A DNA stretch of 64,000 nucleotides, taken from Phycomyces blakesleeanus NRRL 1555(-) (Eukaryota > Mucoromycota > Mucoromycetes > Mucorales > Phycomycetaceae). Position numbers and translations under genes: made by a program. Position 1 is the stretch's first letter. Every line of letters starts with the position of its first letter. The DNA is taken from the NCBI RefSeq assembly GCF_001638985.1, contig NW_017265161.1:483544-547543 (forward strand), written 5' to 3'. Shown here in pieces: positions 24,701-36,772 of the stretch. The notes below the pieces were generated by a model. It had not been told where the DNA came from. It saw only the letters and a list, made by a program, of their open reading frames with translations, and made no database searches.

Positions 24701-25583
24701 GTAAAGGACTTAATAAATTTTGTAAGCATATGTTTTAATCTATCCCATTGGTCTTGTGGGGACATATAGGAAGAAAGTAGAAATACGGAGGTAGAAATAT
24801 AGGCGTCAAATTCAGTGCAAAAAGTGGGGTTGCAGGCAAGACGAGAGTTGGTGCGCCACATTCCCTTTCCTGTTGCATGGTTGGCAGTAAACTTAAAAGT
24901 AGTGGCTACTAGACAATGATTGGACCAATTTGGATGTATATAGGACACAGAAGAGGACTGACGGCATGGGGCAAGGTCGGAAGAAGCAAATACATAATCT
25001 ATGGAGGAGGAGCAAAGTTGTCAGTAGAAGGTTGGGGCAGGGACTTCACCACTCAATGTGACACAATCCACGAAATGGTTAGAAATAAAGTTAAGCCATT
25101 TGGGAGGGCCTGGTGAGGGTTAGAAGAAGTAGTGTGGTAGGTATAATTGAAGTCGCCCAAAAGTATGCATGAGGATAGGAGATGAGGAAGTAGTGCTGGA
25201 GAGTTGAGAAGAGAGTGGAGGAAAGAAAAGCAGTCCCAGTAGGAAGCTGGGGCATAAACAACGCATATACGGAAAGAGGAAATGGAATTATTAGTATGTA
25301 TGACTGTAGTAGAGATGCAACGGCCACAAGGGCTGAATAGAGGATTAATGAAAGATAGGTGCAGAGAAAGAGAAACAAGACCGCAGTGCGGAGACCATAA
25401 GGAATCTTGGGCATGGAATTGTGTATGGAACATCTGTTGGAGAGGTTCAGTATTGGCATGAGTTTCTTGAAGGGTGAGTAAATCGATCCCACAGGATCGA
25501 AGGTGTCTTATAAATAGGGAGCGCGTTTGTGGGTGGTTAGTTTTAGCTAATCCATAGCAATTCATAGATGCAATTTTTATCAT
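21787..25583 (-). pseudogene. LINE-B ORF2: endonuclease / reverse transcriptase, one frameshift and several stops
   Basis: The endonuclease starts MIKIASMNCYGLAKTNHP with LLTLQETHA, CVVYAPASYWDCF and LLGDFNYTYH. A frame change occurs between about 25050 and 24950. From 24948 to 21787 everything is in one frame, broken only by stop codons. RT boxes: NWRPIAMINANAKIF, GFVHGRFIADNGIL, LLLDQEKAYNRV, RGLRQDDPMSPVLFNL and LTYANDLLVFL. Two invariant positions are mutated compared with LINE-A: GDP to DDP and YADD to YAND, both G-to-A changes. The C-terminal part ends with CLLCGMEIDSQDHFLYAC, a zf-RVT-like finger. A TGA at 23302-23304 falls at the same place as one in LINE-A. Confidence 0.9.
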
Positions 25584-25588
25584 AATTA

Positions 25589-26854
25589 TTATTGGGGGAT
25601 AGTTTTTTCAATACCCTTCATAGGGTCGTCTTCGCAGTTTTTCTCAAAGTATGCCTCCACCTCTGCCAAGTCGTCATCGGTGAGCATGGGATCATCAGCA
25701 GAGAGTGTTTCCCTATCAACTAAGTTCGCCTCAAAAGGGAGGGGAGGTGTTTTTGGTGTCTTGGTGCGTGAATCGGCGGGTACAGCTTTGGTGGTGTTGG
25801 CGGGGTTGTGTTGAGACCCGGCAGAAGAGAGTGAAGGGTCAAGTAGGGCATAAGGGTTGGCTGTGGTGAAGGAGGGGGGGAGGGTCTTCTTCATATGTGA
25901 GCCAGAGTGAGTGACAGTGGGTCAGTTGTGGGTGGCAGTGGTGCGATGGGGGCCATGCGGTTCAGGAACCTTGCAATCCCATTTGTATGAGTTGTTCACT
26001 TTGGCAGCATGAGGGCATTTAGAGCGAAAATGGCCGACCTGATGGCAGCCATAGCACGAGTGAGTTTCTTTTAGTTGATTGGGGCAGTTGTCACGGTCAT
26101 GGCCCATGGTTTGACATAGAGCGCAATGGGCTCCCATATTGAGCCAAGTGGCCAAGAACATTGTGTTATCATCGAAATCCATTTTAAAGCGAAGTGGAAG
26201 GAGGGCACCTTCCTCATATGGAGGACGCTCCATATATGCGTGTCCACTTCCATCCATAAACCCAAACAACGTGTTAATGGAGATATCATGCACATAGCCA
26301 TATTTTGTGAGAGCATTACGAAGTTTGGTATCCAAGGTAGTGTACTCTTGAGAAGGTAATCGGGGGAGCTTTGACAAAGTCAGCTTAAACAATTTGGATT
26401 AGCTAGCAATGGCAGAGGAGGCAAGAACAGTTTCGTTGTTGTACCAAAAGCCTACACAACAAGCACAAGCACAAACATCTTTGGAGCTCAAGTGGAGCTC
26501 AAAGAGGGTACCAGCTTTATTGGAAGGGTTCAGGCCAAAGATTTCGCCAGGCAAAAAGGACTGGAGCAGAGCATCAAAGAAAACAATGAATTTGGGAGAA
26601 GTTTCCAGGGGAGTAGTGTAGTAAACAGAGAACTGGCTAGTACTTTCTCGCCAAGTGTGAGATTTTGTCAGAGGGTCATTAGACCCAAGTACAATGGCAT
26701 GGCAGAATGTCAGTGCAGTGTTTGTTAGGGCAGTCAAGTAGGTGAGAGGGAGTCCGGGTGTGAGTGTTGTGATAGTGGGTGAATTGTTTGTATGGCTGTT
26801 TATGAGGTGTTTCCCTGTGGGGGGGGTGTCCGGTTGTATAGCAGAGGAAGCCAT
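25589..26854 (-). pseudogene. LINE-B ORF1: gag-like protein with two zinc knuckles, two internal stops
   Basis: One continuous reading frame of about 420 codons from MASSAIQPD to the TAG at 25589, interrupted by only two in-frame stops (TAA at 26399-26401, TGA at 25922-25924). The central part carries two CCHC knuckles, CALCQTMGHDRDNC and CYGCHQVGHFRSKC, both with the CX2CX4HX4C spacing used by retroelement RNA-binding proteins. The C-terminal part is Pro/Thr-rich then acidic (LTDDDLAEVEAYFEKN). An upstream in-frame Met exists at 26944; 26854 was preferred because homology with LINE-C ORF1 begins after it. The likely role is RNP formation with the element RNA. Confidence 0.85.
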
Positions 26855-26990
26855 AACAAGCTTATAGTGAGTAGTCTGGCAGATAATTAGAGGTGTGACT
26901 ACTTTTAACTTGTCTGGCAGACATTCATTGTTTCTGTGTGTCACATGCTGTCCCCCAAAAACCAGTCCCCCCTGTCCCCATCCAGTATAA

Positions 26991-27488
26991 TCACTTGTCT
27001 TTATTTACTAAGAAAAATCATGCAAAAGTGGAAGAACATTTGTTCATAACTTTTTATTTTCATTTTTATTTATTTTTAAAAAATTCATAACTCGTTCAAA
27101 AAAATAGATAGAAATATAAGAGTAAAATGGTTGGTTTTGTTGATTTTTTCTGCATAAAGTGAGTATTTGTTCGTTTTGTAATATTTTTTGAATCACGTTT
27201 AAAGATTGAATTACAAAAGTTCTGTACATTTCATTTGTGAAAGATTGAACAAAAAAACAACAATTTGAAAATATTAGTAAAAATCACTTGCAAATGTTTT
27301 ATATCAATAGAAAATAATAAAAAACAAGTCAGTAAAAGCTTTAGACTATATTATTATGTAGAAAAGATATTTATTAGCAAAAACAATCTATATTGAATGG
27401 TTAAAAATGTGAAAAATATGTATATTTTGCTTGTTTATTCAACTAAAACATAATAAATTAATTTCAAATTTTGGATACAGAGATGTAC
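26991..27488. other. A+T-rich stretch without recognisable gene
   Basis: About 500 bp between the LINE-B 5' side and an LTR-C fragment. Only short AT-rich open stretches occur and none resembles a known protein. It probably contains the 5' non-coding part of the adjacent Tc1-like element or older debris. Confidence 0.6.
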
Positions 27489-27562
27489 GTATGGTATTTC
27501 AGGTACGAAACAATTGAAATTAATAAATTTGATAATAGAGACGTATAGAAATACAGACTCAT
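27489..27562 (+). repeat. LTR-C family fragment (5' end only)
   Basis: TGGTATTTCAGGTACGAAAC and the following AATTTGATAATAGAGACG match the first about 75 bp of the family C LTR seen complete at 62667. Similarity stops near 27562. It is a truncated relic. Confidence 0.75.
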
Positions 27563-27661
27563 ACAATAAATGAAAGAAAAAAGTATAAACTCAACTAAAT
27601 AGAACATCTTTAATGAAAAGTTGTTGTGTTTTTTAAAAACTCTTCTCATTCAAATCTCACA

Positions 27662-28721
27662 ATGTCTCAGCAAATCAATAAAAGTATTCCTAATAAACGA
27701 AAAGAGCTTTCAGACTATGAAAAAGGACTTATTATTGGTGGTGCTCTGCATAATATTTCATTGACTGTCATTTCGAAGAAGACAGGCATACCCATGACAA
27801 CTTTACATAGCACAGTTCAAAGATGGAAACAGAATGGCACACCATTAACAGAAAAACGCCAAGGACATCCATCAATTTTGGGTGAGAGAGATTTAAGCCA
27901 GCTTAAACACGAAATGAAGAAAGATTGTAATGCCACACTTGGAGAACTCACAAACGCTATAAGACTCATGATTGACAAGTACATTTCCAAGAATATCATT
28001 CGCAAAGCTATTTGTAAGATCAGAATGTCTTCTTGTCATCCTGTATTTAAGCCAAGACTATCCAGAACACATAAAAAAACAATTGTTGTTTGCTAAACGT
28101 TGCAAAGAAATCAATCAAAGATGGGATCATGTGATTTAGAGCAATGAGTCTCACTTTATGATTTTTCCAAAGTATAGAAACCTTAGAATTTGGCGCTTTC
28201 CTCTGAAGAAGTTGAAGTCTGATTGTATCATGCCTAGAGTACAGTTTGGAGGTGGTTCAGTGATGGTTTGGAGCTGTGTGTGGGCAGGAGGAGTAGGCTT
28301 ACTAAAACCGATTATTAACAGCCTTGACCAATTTGGCTATATAAACCTTTTGGAAAAAAAGTTGCTCCCATTTTATGGTTACCTAAGTGAAAGACATGAC
28401 GGGGAGTTTATTTACCAAGAAGACAATGCTTCTTGTCATAAATCAAAACTTGTTGAGAACTGGATAAAAACCCATTATATACCAATAATGGAACGGCCGC
28501 CGAATAGCCCAGATCTCAATCCTATTGAGAACCTATGGGCTCATTTGGGTTGGATGATAAGGGCAAGAGTACCAGCTCCAAGAACTATTAAGGAGCTAGA
28601 CAAGGTTATCCATGAAGAATGGAAGAAAATACCAGCTGCCGTATGCAAGGCCTACTGCATGTCTATGCTAGCTCGCATAGCCCATATGAAGAGAGCCCAT
28701 GGTGATGTTACCAAATATTAA
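27662..28721 (+). pseudogene. Tc1/mariner transposase, DD34E type, inactivated
   Basis: The N-terminal paired-type HTH region starts MSQQINKSIPNKRKELSDYE and continues with ISKKTGIPMTTLHSTV. The DDE domain shows GGGSVMVWSCVWAGG, YQEDNASCH and NSPDLNPIENLW. From the second Asp to the Glu there are 34 residues between, the Tc1 spacing. It is broken by a frameshift in an A-run near 28075 and a TAG at 28137-28139. The first catalytic position reads SNES instead of SDES (GAT to AAT). The C-terminus and stop at 28719-28721 look normal. I could not define its terminal inverted repeats. Confidence 0.88.
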
Positions 28722-29420
28722 ACTTTCAATAAAAATTATTTTTCTTACTATTTAAAGGTTATATATTCTTATTCCAATAATTTTAAAAGTAGTTTATTAA
28801 GTAAAAGTAGACAAACAATGAAGAGAGAGTTAAGGATATTATTTTTTCACTTTGGTGGAAGCTAAAATTTTCTTTTATTTAATTGATAAGACTGTAGAGT
28901 ATAGTTTCAAACGGACTCCAGAGTTGATGGTCATAATTGCAGAGAGAGAAAGATGAAAGTTTCAGGAAGTTGTTCAGAGATATCCTTGTGAGTATAATTG
29001 GATTCACCAATTCATTGAAATCTACCAAGCAGTTCAGATAGCCGTGGATTGCTAGTTGCTCCACTAAGTTGCCTGGGTTTTTTCCACTGAAGACCTTACT
29101 TTTCATTAACTTAGAATTGTGGTTGAGATATTTGGGATTGTTTATGGGTTAGTATCTCAATAATGAGAAAAGTAGATACTGTGAGAGTGTTATTTATTAA
29201 AGAGACAAAAATAATATTGTTTGTATCTGCTACTATTAAAGTCCCTGTAATTCAAATCCCTGTTGTGTAATAGTTGGTTTACACTGTATGAGTGCGTAGT
29301 GTACGTGTGCCTGGGATGTAACAGTTCCGGAGATTGTTAACTTGCCAGGTTCATTAGCAAGAAGGAACCAGTGTTTGGTTGTGGGGTCTGTTCTTCACTC
29401 AATTGTGGTGTGTATATCAC
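28722..29420. other. Unassigned stretch with a weak minus-strand open frame
   Basis: The minus strand between 29106 and 28879 can encode 75 residues (…SLNNFLKLSSFSLCNYDHQL…) with a leucine-rich look, but it is too short to name. The rest (29150-29420) shows nothing I recognise. It may be a relic of a host gene or of the 3' part of the adjacent Tigger-like element. Confidence 0.4.
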
Positions 29421-29964
29421 AGTGGTATTTCAGATACAAAACAATAGAAAAATAATAAATTTGATAATGGAGACATATAGAAATATTTTGAGACTGTATA
29501 TAAGTTGTTCTTTATTCATAAATAAAAATGGTCTCTTTTTATAAAAAAACACAATCTGCTCTTGTCATTACGTCTTAGTTTCTTAAGGCTTTCTTCCTTT
29601 ACTATATTTGGTTATTAGAGTGTATTTACTGCTTAACTAGTGTCAGTGTTACAATTATGACATCAAGTCATAAATCATACTTCTTTAACTCTTAGCTATT
29701 CTTTTCTCTTTTATACTAGAGCTTTAGGACTTCCTACTAAATTAGCTCCATATCGATCTGACACAGTTTACTCAGCAGTATGATATAATTATCTTAACAA
29801 TCTTTAAGATATTATCTACAGTACTAACTGTAATAATTATTGGGCTGATTACTTAATCATTTATATAAATTTTATACTGACAAGATGATAGCTACTACAC
29901 TATCCAAATATGAATATGTTCTTATATGTGATAAATCCAACATCCGAGTGTCTGGATCACCACA
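29421..29964 (+). mobile_element. Solo LTR, family C (544 bp)
   Basis: Runs from GTGGTATTTCAGATACAAAAC to GTGTCTGGATCACCACA and matches the copies at 51838-52380 (inverted) and 62667-63209 nearly base for base. Here the first base is changed (A instead of T) and the 5-bp flanks (ATCAC and TCAAC) do not match, unlike the other two copies. A deletion or recombination at one edge is likely. It abuts the Tigger-like pseudogene. Confidence 0.85.
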
Positions 29965-31210
29965 TCAACTTCACCCTCCTGGGCAGCCCCCTGGGCGGCC
30001 CCCCAGTGAACCCCCAGGTGCACCTCTTTTTTTCTCATAGTGTTATCTTGTTGGCCATTTTGAATCATGCCAATATATTGATATGCCTTGGCATACTGTT
30101 TATGTTTGAAATAAGCCTTAAAAGCCTGAAGGATTTCACCATCCAATGGCTGAAGATGGGACGTGGTGTTTGGAGACAGAAAAAGAAGCTCAACATTTGT
30201 AGGCACATAATCTACTATATGACCAGAGAAATTATCAAGGATCAAAAGCATCTTGTACTTTTGCGCTTTCATTGAACAATCAAAGCAATAGAGGAAAACA
30301 TGGAAGATTGATCATGTCATCCAGGCATTACTGTTGTAATGATACATAGAAAATACATGATATACTGTCTCTTGTTTTTTGTTGTTTTTATTAAAACAGT
30401 TTGGTCTTTTTGTATGACCAATCATCAATATGTCAGAACATTTGTCTGTTCCAATGGCATTGCATAAAAGACCTACTGTAAGCCGCTTCTTATTTTCCTT
30501 TCAACCAGAAAATTTCTGGTGGGAAATCATTGTTCTTGGTGGGGTGGCATAGAAAAGTGCTGTTTCATCAAAGTTATAGGTGTCACAAGCACTATAACCC
30601 TTTATCTTCCCTTTGATAGCAGTCTTGTCAATCTGAAGCGACTCTATATCTGTTGAACCAGCCTCACCATGAATTCGATTCATCTTGATACAATGATGCT
30701 TTCCAAACTTCTCCATCCAGCCTTGAGAAGCATTACAATCTTTAACGTCTATTCTTTTGGCAAAAATAGTAGCTTTTGTCTTAATCAATTCTCAAGTGAT
30801 GGAAATCTGATTATTTTCAGCAATGTTGATCCAAAGAATGACTGCTTCTTTGATTTGCTATAGTTATATGACAATATAATAAAATTAATTTTAGTTTTTA
30901 TATAGAGCAAAAATGTATAATGTTGAGATATATTATATACAAGTCATTTTTTTTTCTAACATTCTTTCTGTTCTTTATATCAGCTTGCATTATTAAGCCC
31001 TAATCTCCTCTCTTCAAAATCTTCAAGATTATAGAAGCATCAGGAGCTTTCTGAAAGCCAAAGGTTTCCTTTGCCCACTCAGCCAATTGAGGGTCACTCA
31101 TAGATGGCTTTTTCTTTTTTATATCACAAATCTCAAGATGATTTGCAATATTAAGCAAAAGGGTTTTTTTTTGCTCATATTTATTGTTTCGTTCTGAATT
31201 TGATAGATTT
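29965..31210 (-). pseudogene. Pogo/Tigger-like transposase (CENP-B type HTH + DDE), 3'-truncated
   Basis: Minus strand. The N-terminal HTH reads SMSDPQLAEWAKETFGFQ, then KAPDASIILKILK, as in CENP-B/Tigger DNA-binding domains. A second HTH_CENPB-type part shows GWMEKFGKHHCIKMNRIHGE. The DDE domain shows YNFDETALFYATPPR (first Asp), LLILDNFSGH (second) and SPNTTSHLQPLDGEILQAF (third). Several stops and frame changes separate these blocks, and the frame runs into the family C LTR at 29964, so the C-terminus is lost. The element's ends were not found. Confidence 0.85.
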
Positions 31211-32097
31211 CATTAAAGTATCATAAGATTGAAAATTATATTAGATAAGCATTATATAATAAGCTAAAAGCATACTAAGAAGCTGTTATTATTTGATTGA
31301 ATAAGAATTTGAAACAATAATTGGTTACAAAACAGAGGGGGGTAGAAAACAGCAATGCAGCCAGAGGTTATATTTAACTAGAATGGATTTAAATAGAGAA
31401 TTGAAGCATATCGAATCATTACTTGATATATTTTTTCTATTAAAGAATAATGTAAACTCCGCCCATAGTTGACAGAAAATATGTACTCCAAACTTGTTAA
31501 TTTTACTCTTCAATAATTTCAAGGCACCTGGCCTTCTCTAGGCCTTGAAATTATGAAGAGATCACTGTATTAGATAATAGCAACTTTTGTGGAAAGTGTA
31601 ATTACATATTTCATTTTCATACCAAATATAGCAACAATTTTTTCTATACTTTTCTGAGTTTTTGCTGCTATATCAGAGTAGAAGTCACTGTCGGAAAGTA
31701 TATTAATACTAAACTAACAAGTACTTGCTTGTGTTAATTATTAAATAAATATATGGATAGTGTTTGATTGAAATATGGTCTTCTGTAATAATAATAATTG
31801 CAGTACATAAAAAGTATGAGGTAAAAAACTATATTTATAGAGTACATACGTCTTTAAAATTATATTCAAAATTGATATTTTACTTTATATCTTACTTATA
31901 AATGTGTTGTTAGTTTAGATAGTTAAAATAAAAAGTAATGATTGACTAACAAAGGTGTAAAAAAAGTGTAAAATAAGAAAAAATTACACAAATTGTAAAA
32001 AAAAAAAAAATTTACACTTTTTTTTTGGAAGTTGGGAAGAATCATTTCTTTTTTAGCAACCAATTTTCTTTTTAAAAGTGTAAAAATAGGTTCTCAG
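31211..32097. other. Non-coding A+T-rich stretch with inverted repeats
   Basis: No gene seen. It contains an imperfect 19-bp inverted repeat at about 31506-31564 (CTCTTCA..AATTTCAAGGC) and a cluster of AGTGTAAA/TTTACACT motifs around an A-run at 31945-32030. A related sequence to the first recurs at 32675-32726 beyond the solo LTR, so both sides may belong to one old repeat. Confidence 0.6.
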
Positions 32098-32629
32098 TGT
32101 TGTGGTGGTTGAAGTTGAAGAAGTTTTTAAGAGGAAGAATTGAAGATTTGAAATTAGGAACGAAGATTCGTGAGAACTTGTGTAGGTTTTGTTTATTGAG
32201 ATAGATTTTGTATCAAAGTTTGACCAGGTTCCTACACTGAACTACTACTGCTATTTATATTGTTTTGGATTGGGAAAATTATATGACTGGGGTCAGGTAA
32301 TCGATCCTATCCGAGCCTTAATCAGAGCAACATGATCTTGGGATAATTAATGTATGATTAATTATATAAATGTGTGTAGTCCCAATGAAGTATTAACATC
32401 GAAAGTAAATGTGTTTATGAGTTATAATTATGCTTATAATAATCCACTGATGTATCCCATATTATGATGATATCATCATATGAAATATAATCACTATCAT
32501 GCATGCTAAACCTGTGTGTTAAATAATAAAGTAATCGGTAGACACCTTTGACTGGAATAGCTGAGGCCTTATATTATTTTCTTCAGACTTATTCTCAATT
32601 ACAGCAGTAGTCAATACTCATTTACAACA
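32098..32629 (-). mobile_element. Solo LTR, family A (532 bp), inverted
   Basis: The reverse complement of the 18906 copy, with only a few differences in the parts compared, and the same TGTTGT...ACAACA ends. The 5-bp duplication CTCAG at 32093-32097 and 32630-32634 is perfect. The high identity points to recent activity of the family. Confidence 0.95.
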
Positions 32630-32779
32630 CTCAGAAGTTGTTCATATTTAAAATACTGCTAATCTTTAATAGGAAATATATACTCTGAACTTGTTAATTT
32701 CACTCTGATAATTTCAAGGCAACTGACCCCCCCCCCCCCTCAACTTTTGGCTCACTCTCACCTCACTCTACCACCCCAT

Positions 32780-34490
32780 CCAGCCCCACCACCTCAAAAC
32801 ATACATACTCATTTGCTGCTACACTCACATCTACTGCTCTTCTTTCTTACCAGCCTCGTATCATATATGGCAATTCCATTGATGGTGTTGTGAATGAGTA
32901 TTGATTACTGCTAAATCTGAGAGTAAGACTGAAGGATAAAATAATATCTTCAGCTATTCCAGTCAAACGGATCTCCCTTTATAATATTATTTAATACACA
33001 GATCATCATACACATAATTGATTATTTATTATTATCACCATGACATAGGAAATACAAATACATATACATTATATATATGGCATCATTATATTTCATCTAC
33101 ATATTTCTTTTATTATACAAATACTTAATTGAGAGACTACAATTACAACTATTTAATATTATAAAACATTACCCAAGTATCTGGGTCGGAATACTAAAAT
33201 ATTACCAATAGCATAAATGCTCTTCTTTACCAAAACTCTCGGACTGATCTGACTGGAGAAGTATCATATCAATTGGTCTTTCCAGATCTTTCCAGAAGAA
33301 CAATACTCCTGGAAGATGACTCATTATGATAAAGATTACTTAAGCACACACTGAATTATAAATTAGACAAACATATAAATATCAGTAGATAGTTCTGTGT
33401 AGAAAAACAATTGAATTTTATCATTCTTTACTTTTCTTTTGAAATAAACAACCTATACAAGTTCTCACGAATTCTTTCATCTATATTATATTTTGCTTTA
33501 TTTTCTCCCCACAACAGATGGGTTACCACGCATCTGGCATGCTGGTACTGCACCTCACTTTGTTTATTATAATGCTCCTCTTCCCACTTCTCCTCTCCAC
33601 AATGCCTTCTGGTATGCTCTGAAAAGCTCTGCTTTTGCAGACTCTAGTATAAAAGTTACTCTTTTCAGTCGTCCTGCTCCTACTGCTCTTGAGGTCCAAT
33701 TCCTCAACACTGCTTCGTGTGCTATTGTGTGCGCACATCCTATTTCTGTTTCTGATCAACTCTTCTCAGCCTGTATTGCTGTTGCTCCTAGTTGCAAGGT
33801 ATATTGGGTAGCATTGTCTCGACTCCCTGGTATTTGTTATTCTGATTAAGTAAATGGACTTTAATGGTGCCTTTCCCCTTTCAGAGTTGTACGCAAAATT
33901 GTGGTCTGCAAGAGTTATACTTTTTTGATGACACTGGCAGTATCCTCCATGAACAACCCAACCCACCAGCTCAGCAAGTTGCCAAGCTTGCCTATGAGAT
34001 TTCTGACAATGACAACACTATCATCCTTGAAGAATGAGCACATATGGGCTCCCATTACAAATACTGCAAAAAAATAGGCTATGACATTAATGCCTGCCCT
34101 GCACACTCTTCAGAAACATATACCTGTTACAGCTGCAACAAGTCTGGCCATTTTCAATCTAACTGTCTCCACATCTCCAAACCTGCTCATAGGTCAGCAA
34201 TCACTAACAAATGCTCTTGCCATCTCAACCATGTTCCTCACCAGGATCGCATTGTGCTGTCCTGCCCTCTGACAACTACTCTTCCCACTAGTACATCTGC
34301 AGATTCCATCTACAATCCAGCTAACAAAGCTTTATCTTCTCTTCTGCTGATTGAACTACAATGCAATGCTAATGTAGTCAGTCATGCTGAAGAGGAAACA
34401 CCATCCAACAACACCGCCCATATTGCAGATCCTGAAGACTATACAATGTTTGACGCTCTTGCAGAACAAGTAAATTCTGACAAAGCCTAA
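32780..34490 (+). pseudogene. LINE-C ORF1: gag-like protein, interrupted by an LTR
   Basis: Text before the LTR (PRIIYGNSIDG) continues after it with LPRIWHAGTAPHFVYYNA, matching the order in LINE-B ORF1. After a frame change, two zinc-knuckle positions follow: the first lost a Cys (HYKYCKKIGYDINAC) and the second is intact (CYSCNKSGHFQSNC). The C-terminal acidic region ends with the stop at 34488-34490. An ORF2-like start (ITIRTMNCRGL) lies at about 34730. Confidence 0.75.
32886..33516 (+). mobile_element. Solo LTR, family B (631 bp), inside LINE-C ORF1
   Basis: Begins TGTTGTGAATGAG, ends TTCTCCCCACAACA, and is flanked by perfect 5-bp repeats GATGG (32881-32885 and 33517-33521). It shares its start (GAGTATTGATTACTGCT, CAGCTATTCCAGTCAAA) and part of its end with family A but differs in the middle, so it is a related, longer subfamily. 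Confidence 0.92.
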
Positions 34491-35433
34491 TTGCAACAGG
34501 AGCCTGAGATGGCTGCCAATAAGCAGGCTCTTCTAGGGGCTATTCATGCTACTGAAACTAAAAGAATATGTTGTCTTACCCAACATACACCTAATCGCAA
34601 CATGAGATGCAGTCTTTTCACGTCCCCCACATACAAGAACACTGCATCTCATAACTCTTCGTCCTTCCCTCCACCATGGTTCACTTGTCAAGCCCTCGGC
34701 ACAGAGGCCAAATCAAACCAATGATTACCATTAGAACTATGAACTGCAGAGGCCTTCGGTTGAATGAAGGTTTATGGGGCTTTTAAAGCCAGATTTTAAC
34801 TACCAATATGGATAATATCTCTATGAGTTTTCAAAATCAGATTAATGTTCTTAAGCTAAAAACCAATCATTTTTTGTGTTCTATATATCTGTGTTTTAAT
34901 ATCTTGTTTTTTAAATTACTCTGCGAATATTTGTCCTATAATAATGGCAAAACCGGATTTGGATAGCCTGAATTTTGTAGATATTAATCAATAGTCATCA
35001 CATTTTGGTACTGTTTTTTGTTGTCAAGATAATGCAGTTTCAAAGTTTATGTAAGAAAGGTAACAAATATGCTTTTAAATTAGAGGCAATAGATTTTATA
35101 TAATAAATGTTTTTCAATTACATATACTTATGGTCCACATGTTACAGTTATAGTTCACTGATGCAAAGACTCTGGTTTGATTCTGGCTGGATGCATTTTA
35201 CACTTTTTATATTTTTTTAGCTAATTTTTTTAAGATATAAAGCTTACCTTATATCTATTATTAGATGTTGAATGATGTTATTCTTTTGATATATTTGAAT
35301 TAAAATGTCTTTATGTTTTGTTTTTATATTATTGTTTTAATATTATTAAAACAAATTAATTTAAATCCAAATTTCTTATATTTTTTTATTAAACCATTAT
35401 AGAATCAGTATATTCTTTATCTTCATTATCTTC

Positions 35434-36587
35434 TTAATATTCATAATTTGTATATATTGGGTTGTCAACAATGCTTCCAAAAGAAACTTCAGCTAACGTT
35501 TTTAGCATTCTTTGCCACAATCTGTTCTCATATTTTTTTCTCCATATGAATTCCATCAACATCCATGGCACCATTTGTTTTGTTTGCAATCTGGCCTTGC
35601 AGTTCACTTTTATTCCATTCCACAGACCTATGTAATAAAAGTTAATAAAATAATTTTATCTTTTATAGTATTTTACCTTCTATAGTATTGATATGAATAC
35701 CATCAGATATAACATACTCAAGATTGTGATTGACTGTTCTATGAGTATAGTTCATATCAACCACTGATGACAATCCCCCATATGCAGCCCAGCAATCTGT
35801 GTGAATAATGCTATTGGGCTTTACATACTTCTTTATCACTTGAAGGAGAGTTGCAGCATCTCTCTGAGGAATTGTCACCAAAAATGTTTTTCGTTCTGCT
35901 GTTTTCTCTACCCCCCAGAACCCAAACACCTTCTACTCAATGTCCTTGGTGATATTTCCTCTTTCCAAATTTGCTTTCATCAATTTCAACAATAATGGAT
36001 TGACCATTGGCATCAATACCTCCTATAAAAATATTTAATGTATCTATATATAATTAATTCTTATAAACTTATCAATTCTCATACCATTGTTCGTTAAATT
36101 CATTTGAATCAATTGGTGAATACTAGCAATGAGATGTCTTATAGTTTCTAGAGAAACACCAAGCATAACTCCCATTGTCATTCTAGGAATCTGGTTTAAC
36201 CAGTAATATATTCCTTGCATAACAACATCATAGGAAAGATGTCTTTGTGCAAAGAAAGAATCCAATGTTTCAGATTTTCTTTCTCTTTTACAACATGTTG
36301 CTCCCATGCTGTTTACTCCACTGCATCTGTAATTGTAGTCTCTGTCTTTTTCAAATATATAGTCCATAGAACAGCGACTAGAACAATTAAAAATAATATG
36401 ATTTCTTGAATATAAAGCACCCTGTGCAATCAAATATCTTTATATATATTAAATACTAATATATAATAATTAAAAATAACTTTTTTACTTACTGTTTTGC
36501 AACTTCAGATGTATATGTTAACGCCATAACATAGCTCAAAAGAGGAATAGATAATGGACGAACTGATAAAGAAGATTGATTATCCAT
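35434..36587 (-). pseudogene. Merlin transposase (IS1595/ISXO2 family), broken
   Basis: It starts MDNQSSLSVRPLSIPLL at 36587. An intron joins SEVAKQ to YLIAQGALYSRNH (acceptor near 36438). A Cys-rich zinc ribbon follows (FNCSSRCSMDYIF, YRCSGVNSMGATCC), then the helix region GVSLETIRHLIASIHQL. The catalytic domain shows IVEIDESKFGKRKYHQGH (first Asp), SIIHTDCWAAYGG (second Asp) and HINTIEGK (Glu), the DDE set of this family. A TGA at 35937-35939 replaces the Arg expected after GH, and a G-run causes a frameshift near 35920. The C-terminal exon ends NPIYTNYEY at 35434. Confidence 0.88.
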
Positions 36588-36772
36588 TTGAAAATAAATA
36601 AAGTAGAAATAAAAGAAAAGAAAGCAAAAAAAAACAAATGAACATAATAGTTAAACAAAATAAAAGCTGTCAAAAAAATTTTCTGTGACGTGGCAGGTGA
36701 CTAAGCCACACAAACTATATTATTTATAAGATTATAACACTTAAAATAGATAATATATATTTTATAATTATA

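Larger units (their letters stand above)
21681..26990 (-). mobile_element. LINE-B: nearly full-length non-LTR retrotransposon
   Basis: Minus-strand element with ORF1 and ORF2 in order and an A-rich 3' UTR (about 21786-21690). ORF1 stops at 25589 and ORF2 starts at 25583, only 5 nt apart, so ORF2 translation may be coupled to ORF1 termination. The 5' limit is placed near the G-rich stretch at about 26950-26990 and is an estimate. It lies in tandem with LINE-A, same orientation. Confidence 0.88.

Noticed and set aside
29220..29420. Possible tRNA-derived SINE
   Set aside because: A weak GGTTCATTAGC box-B-like string only. No box A at the proper distance and no tail or duplication.
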